The notes: generated by a model from the letters alone, not told the origin. A DNA stretch of 64,000 nucleotides from JAUVXJ01 sp964433755 (GCA_964433755.1 CAYSSR010000005.1:224350-288349), one strand, 5' to 3'; positions 33,309 through 42,300 are shown, numbered from the stretch's first letter. Numbers and translations: made by a program.

Positions 33309-33583
33309 GACCTGCCCCCTCACGTAAGCAGCCTACACGCTAGCGCCCTGCGGCACCACGGTGCGCGTCGCGGACGTCGCCGGGTGAGTGCGCTCTCCCT
33401 GGGGCCTTTCGAGGATTCAGGACCCCGTGACAGTCTGCTCGCGCGGCTCTCCTCCTGTCTGGCTCCTGGCCCCAATACGCAGACGTGGCGCCCGCGGACT
33501 GGAATGCCGCACTAGGTCGCGCGAAGAAACTGGGATTATGAGGCTCTGAGACGAACGCCGCCGCCTCTATCTATGCAATCAAC
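33309..33583 (-). other. Long untranslated leader of the tandem-HTH gene
   Basis: About 270 bases between the promoter at 33584 and the ATG at 33308. No coding frame with a ribosome site was found; it could hold an operator or a regulatory RNA structure, but no known riboswitch was recognised. Confidence 0.35.
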
Positions 33584-33612
33584 AGTATAGCGAACTGTAC
33601 CCTATCTGTCAA
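33584..33612 (-). promoter_or_regulatory. Consensus sigma70 promoter upstream of the tandem-HTH gene
   Basis: On the minus strand: perfect TTGACA (33612-33607), 17-bp spacer, TATACT (33589-33584). It lies 270 bases upstream of the HTH start codon. No other gene in this direction is closer. Bases 33613-33789 contain nothing recognisable. Confidence 0.7.
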
Positions 33613-33789
33613 CTGCCAGGCACGGCCTGGTGCGGAAGTGTGTACGGAGCCGCGCAGTCCATGGATGCAGCGCGGGTCCGAGAGCAATGGACTGGCGCCT
33701 GCGTTCGGGGAAGCTCTCATACACGCGGTGCCTTGGGGAATCGCGATTCTTGTGGAAGGCATCACCGGGACGATAGGACCCCGCACTGC

Positions 33790-36561
33790 TCAGGGAGATG
33801 AGTCAGGCTCCGGCGTCGAAACCGCGGGTTCCGTGGTCGGCGTAGCGGATGCGGTGGGGGTCAGGGTCTCGGTGGCGGTTGGGCTGGGTGCGTTCGTAGG
33901 CGTCGGGGTCGCGGTGTGGGTGGGTGTTGCTGTGGCCATGGTGGTTGGTGTACTGGTCGGCGGCGAAGTCGTGGGGGTGGCAGTGCTCGTGGCAGTGGGC
34001 GTGTAGGACGGAGCCGCGGTCGGCAAGGTAGTGGAAGTCGGCGCCGCTGTCGAGGTGGGGCTGGGCGCCCGATTGCTCACGAACACCTGGATCCTTGCCT
34101 CAGCGCTGTGGCCTTGTTGGTCGAAGACGACGACCCGCAGGGAATGAAGGCCGTCTTCCAGGTCCTGCGTTCGCCAGCGCGCCAGAAGTGCGTCGTGGAC
34201 AGGCTCGTACTGAGGTCCGGCGACTACTCCCCAGCCGATGGGATCGGGACCGATTCCGTACTCCACGACGAAGTGCGAGAAGTTGGAGATATCCGCTGTG
34301 CCCTGGACCGCCACCCTGCCCTCCACCTCCTGCCCCATCTCGGGAGATGTCAGCTCCACCATGGCGGCATAGGAATGAACTTCGCACTCCTCGGTGGGCG
34401 GCTGTGGAATCCCTGCTCGTTCGGCCCACGCCCGGTACTCGTCTGGGTAGACCTCGAAGAGCTTCTCCTGAACCAGCTCTGGAGGACAGAACTCGGTGGC
34501 GCGATGCCCGGAGACTGTACAGATACCGATCTTCTGGTAGATGTTGTCTGGCTCGGTAGGGGCCGTCCCGTCCACGAAGATCTCCATCCTGGTCTCAGGG
34601 CAGAGGTCGGTCGGCGCAAGGCCCGATCGCGAGCAGATCCTGGCCGTGACGAGACCCGAGGGCACGGGGAAGTCTTTCGCCGGCGTGTCGGCGAGTACTT
34701 GCTCCATGAAGTCGTGCCAGATGTGACCAGCTCCAGTCGAACCAGCCACGTGATCCATGGCCGTGTTGTCGCTGTTCCCCACCCACACTCCGGTGACCAG
34801 ATCAGGGGTGTAGCCCACGGTCCAGCTATCCTTCCAGTCGTCGGTGGTGCCCGTCTTGGCTGCTGCGGGCCTGGACAGATGCAGCGGGTTGTCGAGGCCA
34901 AAGGCCGGGGCGCGCGCCTCGTTGTCCGAAAGGATGCTGGTCATCAGATAAGCGTGTTGAGGCGAGATGACCTGTTCCCCCTCGGGCGGTGTATACTCCT
35001 CGATCACCTGGCTCTCGCTGTCCTCGATCTTCAGGATAGCCACTGGTGGGATGCGGACTCCCCCATTGGCGATGACTGCGTACGCTCCCGTGTGTTCCAG
35101 GAGCATGACCTCTCCGCCGCCCAGGGTGAGGGACAGCCCATACCGGTCAGGGTCCGTGAAGGTCGTGATACCCAGACGTTGAGCCATAGCGATCATGTCA
35201 GGCACGCCCACGAACTGAAGCGTCTTCACCGCAGGGATGTTGTATGAGCAAGCCAGCGCCTGGCGCACCAGGACCGGCCCGTGCTCTTTGCCGTCGTAGT
35301 TCTTGGGCACGTAGGGGGGTCCGGTCAGATTGGGGAACTCCGTCTGAACGTCCATGATCAGAGTTGCCGCCGTCCAGCCCTTCTCGAACGCGGCCAGGTA
35401 GTTGACGGGTTTGATGGAGGATCCCGGCTGGCGCGGAGCCAGCGCGACGTTAACCTGGCCATCTATCTCTTCATTCCAGAAGTCGACGCTGCCCAACATG
35501 ACGAGGATCTCGCCGGTCTGGGGCACCATGGAAACCACGGCTGCATTGCTTACCTGCCTGTCTGCCAGTTCCGCGATGCGTTCACGGGCCACTTCTTGCG
35601 CTATCGCCTGTGTCTCCAGGTCCAACGTCGTGTGGACTCGCAGGCCGCCCCTGTACACCATCTCCGTGCCGTACTTCTCCTCCAGAAGCTTCTGCACGTA
35701 GACCACGAAGTGGGGGGCCCTCATGTCCACGCGCAAGGGGGCGAAGTTCAGTTCCTCCGACCAGGCGTCGCTTGCCTCCGACCAGGTGATGTAGCCTTCT
35801 TTAGCCATCAGGTTGAGCACCACCTCTTGGCGACGCTTGGTCCCCTCCAGATTGGTGTATGGATCGTAGATGGAGGGCGATTGAGGAAGGCCGGCCAGGA
35901 GCGAAGCCTCCGCCAACGTCAGGTCGCGTGCTCGCTTGCCGAAGTAGGTCTCGGCGGCAGCCTCTATGCCATAGGACATGTTCCCGTAGTAGATCTCGTT
36001 GAGATAGATCTCCAGTATCTGATCCTTGGTGTATCTCCGAGTGATCTCTTGGGCCAGTACGGCTTCTTGTATCTTTCGTGTGTAGGTCTGCTCGGGGGAC
36101 AGGAAGATGGTTTTCACCAGTTGCTGGGTGATAGTGCTGGCCCCTGACACGATCTCGCCTTCGGAGAAGTTGAGCCACAATGACCTGGCGATAGCCAAGG
36201 GATCGAATCCAGGATTGCTGTAGAAGGTCTTGTCCTCGGTGGCTACCGTGGCGTGTATCAGATGCTCAGGCATGTCTTCCAGGGGCACGACCGTGCGCCT
36301 GCCTGCGCTGGAGTCGAAGACCTCGTAGAGTAGCACACCGTTGCGGTCGTAGATCTTGGTGCTCATGAAGAGACTACGCGCGCCTAACTCCTCGGCAGGA
36401 GGCAAGGTGAGGGCATAGTAGGCGTACACCGTGGTGGCTCCGATCAGACCTACAAAGAACAGGAACAGGGCGATCAGGATGACCACGAACAGGCCTTGGA
36501 CGAACAGGCTAGCCAGTCTGCGGTGGCGTTGAGGTTGGCGCATGGGTGGGGAGTACGTCAT
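33790..36561 (-). CDS. Class A penicillin-binding protein (PBP1A) with Thr/Pro-rich tail
   Basis: A 923-residue bifunctional peptidoglycan synthase. A membrane anchor at about 18-48 is followed by the glycosyltransferase 51 domain (ATEDKTFYSNPGFDP, catalytic Glu109; GASTITQQLVK; EIYLNEIYYGNMSYGIEAAA). The transpeptidase has SSIK with Ser381, the SYN box, and AKTGTTDDWKDSW. Beyond it are a Cys-bearing stretch and an Ig-like domain (ELTSPEMGQEVEGRVAVQGTAD). The last 90 residues or so are almost only Thr, Pro, Ser and Ala, like the linkers of the 11-14 kb surface proteins, an unusual end for a PBP. It lies 31 bp after selA. Confidence 0.95.
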   Translation of the reverse strand: MTYSPPMRQPQRHRRLASLFVQGLFVVILIALFLFFVGLIGATTVYAYYALTLPPAEELGARSLFMSTKIYDRNGVLLYEVFDSSAGRRTVVPLEDMPEHLIHATVATEDKTFYSNPGFDPLAIARSLWLNFSEGEIVSGASTITQQLVKTIFLSPEQTYTRKIQEAVLAQEITRRYTKDQILEIYLNEIYYGNMSYGIEAAAETYFGKRARDLTLAEASLLAGLPQSPSIYDPYTNLEGTKRRQEVVLNLMAKEGYITWSEASDAWSEELNFAPLRVDMRAPHFVVYVQKLLEEKYGTEMVYRGGLRVHTTLDLETQAIAQEVARERIAELADRQVSNAAVVSMVPQTGEILVMLGSVDFWNEEIDGQVNVALAPRQPGSSIKPVNYLAAFEKGWTAATLIMDVQTEFPNLTGPPYVPKNYDGKEHGPVLVRQALACSYNIPAVKTLQFVGVPDMIAMAQRLGITTFTDPDRYGLSLTLGGGEVMLLEHTGAYAVIANGGVRIPPVAILKIEDSESQVIEEYTPPEGEQVISPQHAYLMTSILSDNEARAPAFGLDNPLHLSRPAAAKTGTTDDWKDSWTVGYTPDLVTGVWVGNSDNTAMDHVAGSTGAGHIWHDFMEQVLADTPAKDFPVPSGLVTARICSRSGLAPTDLCPETRMEIFVDGTAPTEPDNIYQKIGICTVSGHRATEFCPPELVQEKLFEVYPDEYRAWAERAGIPQPPTEECEVHSYAAMVELTSPEMGQEVEGRVAVQGTADISNFSHFVVEYGIGPDPIGWGVVAGPQYEPVHDALLARWRTQDLEDGLHSLRVVVFDQQGHSAEARIQVFVSNRAPSPTSTAAPTSTTLPTAAPSYTPTATSTATPTTSPPTSTPTTMATATPTHTATPTPTNAPSPTATETLTPTASATPTTEPAVSTPEPDSSP

Positions 36562-36592
36562 GTGTGATCTTGGGGTGCCGTTGTGTCCCGGC

Positions 36593-37960
36593 CTAGCTTT
36601 GCACGGCCTGCGTCACCGCCGACAGCAGGTCCTGCTCTTCGTTGGCCAGCACGGTACGCGGATCCAGCAGAAGCTCTCCTGACTCAATCCTGCCAATGAC
36701 GGGGGGCTCGCTGCTCCGCAGGCGCGCAGCCAACTCGTCGGGCGAGGTGACGTGCAGGGCCACCAGCTTGGTGGGCAGAGTCTCACCGGGGAGGGATCCT
36801 CCTCCCACCGTCGACAGCCCGGGGATGACATCGACGTGAACCCCTGTCGCTGCGAGTTGCTCGGCCCAGGCGTTGGCCCGTTCATCTATCTGGTCCAGGC
36901 CGAGGCTGATCATCTGCCAGACGGGTATCTTCTCCGTAGCCTCTTCTCTCACATAGTTCAGCAGGGTGGCCTGCATTCCTGCCACGGTGGTCTTGTCCAC
37001 CCTCAGGGCACGAGCGAGGGGATGTCTCTTCAGCGAGGAGACCAGGTCCGCCCGCCCCACGATGGTTCCTGCTTGCGGCCCGCCGAGCAGCTTGTCGCCA
37101 CTGAAGCAGACGAGGTCCGCTCCCTGTTGCACGGCTTCCTGTACGGTGGGCTCGTGGGCCAGCCCATAGACAGACGTGTCGAGAAGACATCCACTACCGA
37201 GATCCTCGACGACCAGCAGGCCGTGGTGGCTAGCCAGGGCGGATAGCTCGCCCAGGGTGGTCTCGTGGGTGAAGCCAAGGACTCTGAAGTTGCTGTGGTG
37301 GACGTGCATGAGGAGAGCCGTCTCGTCCCCGATAGCCCTCTCGAAGTCACTGAGGTTGGTCCGATTGCTCGTCCCCACCTCGACGAGCTGGACTCCGCTC
37401 TGGGCCATGACCTCGGGAATGCGAAAGCCACCACCGATCTCGACCAACTGGCCTCGGGAGATGATCACTTCCTTCCCTTGGGCCAGCGCATTGAGCACGA
37501 GCAGCAGCGCCCCTGCGTTGTTATTGACCAGCATCGCGCTGCCGGCGCCGGTGAGCTTGGTCAAGAGTTGCTCGGCGTGCACGTGACGGGACCCGCGAAC
37601 GCCGGCTTCGAGGTCGTATTCCAGATTGCTGTAGCCCTGCGCCACGAGGTCCATGGCCGCTCTCGCCGCATCGCTCAAGGGAGCACGGCCCAGGTTGGTG
37701 TGGACGATGACTCCGGTGGCATTGATGACTTTGCGCAGGATGAGCCTCTCGCGGTCTTTGAGGTGGATAAGCGTCCGGTCGACGAGGGAGTCCAGACTTG
37801 GGCAAGGCCGACCGCCGGTTATCTCCTGGCGTGCTTCGCGCATGACTTGCCTAATGCTCTCCAGGACGAACGGACGGGCGCTGTCCTCGACCGATTGTTG
37901 TACCTCCGGTCTCTGGAGGACTGTCTCGACGCTTGGTAGCTTCCGCAGTTCCTCTTGCAT
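36593..37960 (-). CDS. selA: L-seryl-tRNA(Sec) selenium transferase
   Basis: A 455-residue PLP enzyme that converts seryl-tRNA(Sec) to selenocysteyl-tRNA(Sec) with selenophosphate. The N-terminal LRKLPSVETVL and ARPFVLESIRQVMREAR helices are typical; the core has NATGVIVHTNLGRAPLS, SRGQLVEIGGGFRIPEVM, SNFRVLGFT and the PLP-lysine loop FSGDKLLGGPQAG with Lys290. A selenocysteine system is therefore expected, but selB, selC and selD are not in this window and no selenoprotein was recognised here. A strong promoter lies at 37995-38023, and PBP1A is probably co-transcribed. Confidence 0.95.
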   Translation of the reverse strand: MQEELRKLPSVETVLQRPEVQQSVEDSARPFVLESIRQVMREARQEITGGRPCPSLDSLVDRTLIHLKDRERLILRKVINATGVIVHTNLGRAPLSDAARAAMDLVAQGYSNLEYDLEAGVRGSRHVHAEQLLTKLTGAGSAMLVNNNAGALLLVLNALAQGKEVIISRGQLVEIGGGFRIPEVMAQSGVQLVEVGTSNRTNLSDFERAIGDETALLMHVHHSNFRVLGFTHETTLGELSALASHHGLLVVEDLGSGCLLDTSVYGLAHEPTVQEAVQQGADLVCFSGDKLLGGPQAGTIVGRADLVSSLKRHPLARALRVDKTTVAGMQATLLNYVREEATEKIPVWQMISLGLDQIDERANAWAEQLAATGVHVDVIPGLSTVGGGSLPGETLPTKLVALHVTSPDELAARLRSSEPPVIGRIESGELLLDPRTVLANEEQDLLSAVTQAVQS

Positions 37961-37994
37961 CTCGCTTCTGACGTGGTTCTGGACGTGTGCCTAC

Positions 37995-38023
37995 ATTTTA
38001 CTGGATTGGCATAGGCAAGTCAA
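37995..38023 (-). promoter_or_regulatory. Sigma70-type promoter for selA
   Basis: On the minus strand: TTGACT (38023-38018), 17-bp spacer, TAAAAT (38000-37995). The leader would be about 28 bases. Bases 38024-38268 hold nothing recognisable. Confidence 0.75.
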
Positions 38024-38268
38024 CGGGTATACGTGGGTCTGGACTCGCCTGCCCGCGCAGCCGTGCGACGGCGACCGGCTGGGCTATTGTCGATCCACAG
38101 CCGGAACTGCCCATGTCCTCAGTCTAGAACACGCAACTCTCCGTTCGGTGACGTGTTATCTTGGATGAGCTGTGTTGCTGCTCACGTTACGGTAGTAGCA
38201 CCGGCAGACGTTTCCTGGTACGGCGAGGGAACCGGCGCGCGTTAGTCTTCGGACGGTGGTGTGAGGAC

Positions 38269-38297
38269 TTGACATTTTTGCGAATATATGCTATCAT
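38269..38297 (+). promoter_or_regulatory. Consensus sigma70 promoter for the APC permease
   Basis: TTGACA (38269-38274), 17-bp spacer, TATCAT (38292-38297), in a locally AT-rich stretch. The leader to the permease is about 155 bases. Confidence 0.78.
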
Positions 38298-38379
38298 ATT
38301 GAGTTGAGAGGACCGACACGCCGCGAACAGGTTTCTCTGGTCAGGATCGTACATTCATATTAGGTTGCACGAGGAGGTG

Positions 38380-38448
38380 ATGCCAATAGAGAATGGTGAC
38401 GAGCTGTTTGAAACCATGGTACTAGTACGCCCACAGGAGGGAAGATAG
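38380..38448 (+). CDS. Candidate 22-codon leader ORF upstream of the permease
   Basis: ATG at 38380, 22 sense codons (MPIENGDELFETMVLVRPQE then two more residues) and TAG at 38446-38448, twelve bases before the permease ATG. It is preceded by GAGGAGGTG, a near-perfect anti-16S match, though only about 2-3 bases from the ATG, which is short. The permease has its own AGGAGG at 38447-38452, which overlaps this ORF's stop codon. The layout suits translational coupling or a leader peptide, but coding cannot be proven from one sequence. Confidence 0.35.
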   Translation: MPIENGDELFETMVLVRPQEGR

Positions 38449-38460
38449 GAGGTTTCAAAG

Positions 38461-40188
38461 ATGGCAGAGAAAACTTTGTTTGCCCGAAAGGCCACCGGGT
38501 TGGTGCGGGAGGTCGGGTTCCTTACGGCGGTGATCCTGGCTATCGCCAACGTGGTCGGCCTGGGCTGGCAGAAGCGAGTCTTCCAGTCCATCGCCGCGGA
38601 GTCGGTGCTTCCGTCGCAGATGTTCCTCGGCATCCACCCCATGATCATGGCTTTCTTCATTGTGGGGATCTTGATGCTGCTCTCGATCTACACCTTCATG
38701 GTGCTGTCGGCGGCGATGCCCCGCTCGGGTGGTGGCTACGTGTTTATGTCGAGGATCCTGAGCCCCGGCTTCGCCTTCGTGGCCACGTGCTTGGAGTTCC
38801 TCTCTGTGGCCGTCTCCTACGGCTTGATCGCCGTGGCCACTTTCGAGGCGACGCTGATCTTCGGCGGCTTGGCGGGGATTGACACCAGCGCCTTGGCGAA
38901 CCCCTGGTTTATGACCATCTTCGGGGTCGTGATCATCGCCATCTTCAGCGCTATCGCGTGCATGGGCACCAGACAGACTGGCTACCTGCTGCACATCATC
39001 TTCTGGGTCCCGGCGGCGGTCCTGGTGTTGGTGTATCTGGTCTTCCTGATGGCTAGCCCCGCCAACATGGAGGCCGGTGTGCAGCTGTACACCGGACACG
39101 CGGCCTCGGAATACACCCAGGCGGCGCTGGCCCAAGGCTTGACTGCCGGCAGCTACTGGAGCGCCGTGTTCACGGCCTCTTTCTACGCCTACTGGGCCTA
39201 CATCGGCTACGCGGCCGCCTCGTTCGTGGCTGGTGAGGTGAAAGAGGCGAGCCGCAGCCTCCCGCGGGCGATCCTGACTTCGGGGATCATCATCATGTTG
39301 ATATACATGACGATATCCTTCTTGCTGGCCCGGGCTGGCAGCATGGCCGGCGTGGACGCGTCAGGCTTCTCCTTGCTAGATGCTGTGGGCTATATGGGTT
39401 ATGGAGGCGGAAGCTATGCGGATGCGGGCTTGCCCAGCATCGGAGCGTGGATGCCGACCTTCGCCGGCTTCGTGGCTTTTGGGCAGTTCGGCATGGCAGG
39501 CGGGCGTCTCTTCGGATGGCTGTTGCTGGCCTTTGGCGCTCTGTGGGTAGCCAACGATATCCCGCCGTTCATCCTCACGTGCTCGCGGATGATGTTTGCC
39601 ATGGGCTTCGACCGCATCCTTCCGGAGTGGGTGGCCGACATCAACGAGAAATGGCACTCCCCAGTGAATGCCATCATCGTAACCTCAGTGGCAGCTCTGT
39701 TGGGCGTGGTCGCAGAGGCGGAGTTGTTCGGTGCTGGCGGCCTCAACATCGCCCTCATCCACCATCCGTTCGGGCAAGAGTGGATCAGTTCAGGAGGCGC
39801 CGTGGTGGCCACCGACCTGTGGGATGCCCTGTTCTTCAGCGGGGTGGCTTTGTCCTGCGCTCTGTTCCCGAGTAGGATGCCGGAGGTCTTCGACCGGGCG
39901 CCGTGGCGCCAGAGCAAGACTACTGTACAGGTGCTGGGATGGCTGGCCTTTGCCGCCAATACCATGCTGTCTCTGCTGCTGGTGTTCCACACCAACGCCT
40001 ATGGATGGGGTCCTTTCGCGGTGTCCACGCCTCTCGGGACCCTGGGCGGCAACTTTGCCAGCATCAACTTCTGGTTCACTATCGTGCTGATCCTCATCTC
40101 GTTGGGCGTGTACTACTGGGGTCGCAGTAGGGCTCGCCGCGTTGGAGCGGACTTGACGACCATCTTTGCCGAGATTCCACCGGAGTAG
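38461..40188 (+). CDS. APC family amino acid permease
   Basis: A 575-residue integral membrane protein with about 12-14 hydrophobic helices. The APC superfamily start is visible (LVREVGFLTAVILAIANVVGLGW), with the unwound first helix, followed by ILMLLSIYTFMVLSAAMPRSGGGYVFMSR (only the PRSGGGYV core is diagnostic) and SFVAGEVKEASRSLPRAIL near residue 260. It imports or exchanges amino acids or related amines; specificity is unclear. Compared with typical permeases it has an extended loop around residues 415-450 (GAGGLNIALIHHPFG). The AGGAGG ribosome site is eight bases upstream. A clear terminator follows, so it is a single-gene unit apart from the leader ORF. Confidence 0.9.
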   Translation: MAEKTLFARKATGLVREVGFLTAVILAIANVVGLGWQKRVFQSIAAESVLPSQMFLGIHPMIMAFFIVGILMLLSIYTFMVLSAAMPRSGGGYVFMSRILSPGFAFVATCLEFLSVAVSYGLIAVATFEATLIFGGLAGIDTSALANPWFMTIFGVVIIAIFSAIACMGTRQTGYLLHIIFWVPAAVLVLVYLVFLMASPANMEAGVQLYTGHAASEYTQAALAQGLTAGSYWSAVFTASFYAYWAYIGYAAASFVAGEVKEASRSLPRAILTSGIIIMLIYMTISFLLARAGSMAGVDASGFSLLDAVGYMGYGGGSYADAGLPSIGAWMPTFAGFVAFGQFGMAGGRLFGWLLLAFGALWVANDIPPFILTCSRMMFAMGFDRILPEWVADINEKWHSPVNAIIVTSVAALLGVVAEAELFGAGGLNIALIHHPFGQEWISSGGAVVATDLWDALFFSGVALSCALFPSRMPEVFDRAPWRQSKTTVQVLGWLAFAANTMLSLLLVFHTNAYGWGPFAVSTPLGTLGGNFASINFWFTIVLILISLGVYYWGRSRARRVGADLTTIFAEIPPE

Positions 40189-40216
40189 AGTCTCGGGCGT
40201 TCGTGGCGTAGCGTCA

Positions 40217-40253
40217 GGCTCTCCGTGGGCTGGGCTCACGGAGAGCCTTCTTT
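40217..40253 (+). terminator. Rho-independent terminator after the APC permease
   Basis: An 11-bp perfect stem: GGCTCTCCGTG (40217-40227) with CACGGAGAGCC (40237-40247), nine-base loop, followed by TTCTTTCT. Confidence 0.92.
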
Positions 40254-40400
40254 CTCAGACTTCTTCTTAGTGACGGCGGAGCACAAAGGCACTGGTGTGC
40301 GGGAAGAGAATCGCCTGTGTGACCCGTTTCTGGTGCCTCCAGTGGAGGGAGCGGAACGCCCCTTGCGTTCCAAAGGTGTGGAATCGTTGGGAGGGTGGGT

Positions 40401-40429
40401 TTGCTGTCGAGGGGATGTTGTGCCATAAT
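40401..40429 (+). promoter_or_regulatory. Probable promoter for the 40.5-42.2 kb genes
   Basis: TTGCTG (40401-40406), 17-bp spacer, CATAAT (40424-40429). Weaker match than the others, but it is correctly placed 50 bases before the next gene. Confidence 0.5.
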
Positions 40430-40480
40430 TAGTGGTGCGGGCGGCAACGACGGCAAAGCCGGTAGCGAATCGCGGTGACG

Positions 40481-40957
40481 ATGAAGGTCAAAGACTATCT
40501 ACTCAAGTTGGAAGACAACCTGATGGTCGGAGCCGGGCGGTGGGTAGCTGACTTCACCGAATCCTTCTGGGACTACCCGATGGGGGATCTGACCTTTGAC
40601 ATGTTCATCACTGCCACGGTGAGGCCCAGGGGGTTCTTCCTGTCGAGGGTGGCGGCGTGGCTGACCACTCCCAACTACTACGTTGCCTGCTTCGCCTACT
40701 CGAAGGACCCTGCCCTGGCCGACCTACACGACGTTCTGAGAACGATTTCGACGTTCCTGAGGCAGGAGGAGTTCGCCTGGGCCTGGTTGGTCATCCCTCA
40801 CGAAGGCGCTTTCTCCAGGAAGGCAAAGTCCATGGTGCAGAGCACTTCGGTACATGAGATCGGAATCGCCCTGGTCGACCTCAGCTCTCAGGAGATCGTG
40901 ACTTCGGAATCCCATTGGGGCCGCAGGATGCCCAGGTTCATAGGATGCTTCAAGTGA
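40481..40957 (+). CDS. Hypothetical protein
   Basis: About 158 residues from ATG 40481 (a GTG lies two codons earlier). I do not recognise the family. The protein is soluble, mixed alpha/beta, with several aromatic-rich strands (FTESFWDYPMGDLTFDMFI, NYYVACFAYSKDP, FAWAWLVIP) and no Cys-based metal site. Codon use and composition match the neighbours. Its stop overlaps the start of the next gene by 4 bp (GTGA), so the two are co-translated and probably work together, perhaps with this one as a cytoplasmic partner of the membrane protein. Confidence 0.7.
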   Translation: MKVKDYLLKLEDNLMVGAGRWVADFTESFWDYPMGDLTFDMFITATVRPRGFFLSRVAAWLTTPNYYVACFAYSKDPALADLHDVLRTISTFLRQEEFAWAWLVIPHEGAFSRKAKSMVQSTSVHEIGIALVDLSSQEIVTSESHWGRRMPRFIGCFK

Positions 40958-41418
40958 AGACCGTGGCGCCTTGGCAGTTGCTGAACCTTGCGAGATCCAT
41001 CGGTGTCTTTTTCATTTTCGTCTCGCTGGTCTGGATTGCCGCGAACTACATTATGTTCAGGGATTTCCTGATCGGCTGGCCCATCATCGTGGGAAACGTG
41101 GTGGTGTCCGTGGCCGCAGGTGTGTGGTGGTACAGGACGCGCCACCACGCGAAGTTCTCCTGGGACAGGGAGGGCTTTGAACTGCGAAAGGGCACGTCGA
41201 AACGGATAGCGAAGAGTTGGGGGGAGATCTCTGGCGTGTCACTCGTGCACGACGGGTACGGCAGATTCAGCGTGAGGCTTCGTCAGCCGGAGGGGGATCG
41301 TATAGACATTCCAGCTTCCGATTTGAGATTGGAGCCATCGGACCTACGCTTCGAGGTGATGGACTTGGTCGGCGTGACATCGCAGGGGAACGACAACGTG
41401 GGCTTTGCCAACCGGTGA
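40954..41418 (+). CDS. Small membrane protein with PH-like C-terminal domain
   Basis: About 154 residues from GTG 40954 (GTGA overlap, AGGA eight bases upstream); an ATG at 40945 is an alternative with poorer spacing. Two membrane helices near the start (IGVFFIFVSLVWIAANYIMF and WPIIVGNVVVSVAAGVWWY) are followed by a cytoplasmic beta-rich domain: FSWDREGFELRKG, KSWGEISGVSLVHDGYGRFSVRL, DIPASDLRLE. This resembles the bacterial PH domain proteins of the YdbT/bPH2 type, which bind membranes or partners. Function unknown. Confidence 0.68.
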   Translation: MKTVAPWQLLNLARSIGVFFIFVSLVWIAANYIMFRDFLIGWPIIVGNVVVSVAAGVWWYRTRHHAKFSWDREGFELRKGTSKRIAKSWGEISGVSLVHDGYGRFSVRLRQPEGDRIDIPASDLRLEPSDLRFEVMDLVGVTSQGNDNVGFANR

Positions 41419-41448
41419 GACTGTGCTGAGGAGAAGGAGGAAATCCCA

Positions 41449-42198
41449 ATGGCGACCATGGAAGATGAAGTGCGACGCGTGGTGGATACAGGGCGCGAGA
41501 GAGATCTCCACATCAGGGTGATTGGAGGTGTGGCGGTGAAGCTGCACTGTCCTAGCGCCCAGCACCGCTCCATGGCTCGCACCTATGGAGATGTAGACTT
41601 CATCGGGTACCAGTCCGAGCGCAAAGGAGTGGCACGCTTGATGGAGGACTTGGGATACCAACCTAATCGGCGGTTCAATGCCTTGCAGGGACACCGGCGA
41701 CTGCTCTTCGACAATTCAGAACTGGGGTACGACGCCGACATCTTCCTGGACGTGTTCACCATGTGCCACGAGTTGAACCTCGTGGGGCGACTGGAGCGAG
41801 ATGTCTACACAGTGCCTATCGAAGAGTTGCTGCTATCGAAGCTCCAGGTCATCGAGCTGAACGAGAAGGACATCAAGGACGCGTGCGCCGTACTCTGCGA
41901 CCATGAGATTGAAGAGGTTGACTCCACGGAAGCCATCGATCCAAGATTCGTCGCCGGTCTCTGCGCGGATGACTGGGGGTGGTACAAGACACTGACCACG
42001 AACATGCAGAAGGTCAGTGACCTCTGTGGGGACTACCTAGAGCCGCAACACGAGGAGATCGTGGTGGAGCGCCTGGCTCGCCTGATGCGTGCCATAGAGG
42101 ATGCGCCGAAGTCGATGAAGTGGAAGATGCGGGCCAGGATCGGCGAGAAGAAGCGCTGGTACGATCTCCCCGAGGATGTCGTTCCTCACCAGCAATAA
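41449..42198 (+). CDS. Nucleotidyltransferase-fold protein, copy A
   Basis: A 249-residue protein with the look of a minimal nucleotidyltransferase: RVIGGVAVKLHC (GG helix start), then TYGDVDFIGY with the D-x-D pair, and DADIFLDVF as third acidic strand. The C-terminal half is helical (EELLLSKLQVIELNEKDIKDACAVL, WGWYKTLTTN, MKWKMRARIGEKKRWYDLP, quoted by their cores). A paralogue with the same C-terminal pattern lies at 46266-47171. AbiEii-type toxin NTases and MNT antitoxins share this core, but the partner genes are absent. The GGAGG ribosome site precedes ATG 41449. A transferase role is inference. Confidence 0.7.
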   Translation: MATMEDEVRRVVDTGRERDLHIRVIGGVAVKLHCPSAQHRSMARTYGDVDFIGYQSERKGVARLMEDLGYQPNRRFNALQGHRRLLFDNSELGYDADIFLDVFTMCHELNLVGRLERDVYTVPIEELLLSKLQVIELNEKDIKDACAVLCDHEIEEVDSTEAIDPRFVAGLCADDWGWYKTLTTNMQKVSDLCGDYLEPQHEEIVVERLARLMRAIEDAPKSMKWKMRARIGEKKRWYDLPEDVVPHQQ

Positions 42199-42300
42199 CA
42201 CGGCGCGCCAATGCTCGGCGGCGAAGCTCAACAACAGCGCCCCACTGCTGGTAGACGCAGAGTGCTGTGCAAGGGGTTGGCTATCGGGATGGGCGGGATT

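Noticed and set aside
33638..34006. Gly/Val-rich frame at the end of the PBP1A gene.
   Set aside because: It is antisense to the Thr/Pro tail of PBP1A, the same artefact as at 11.5 kb.
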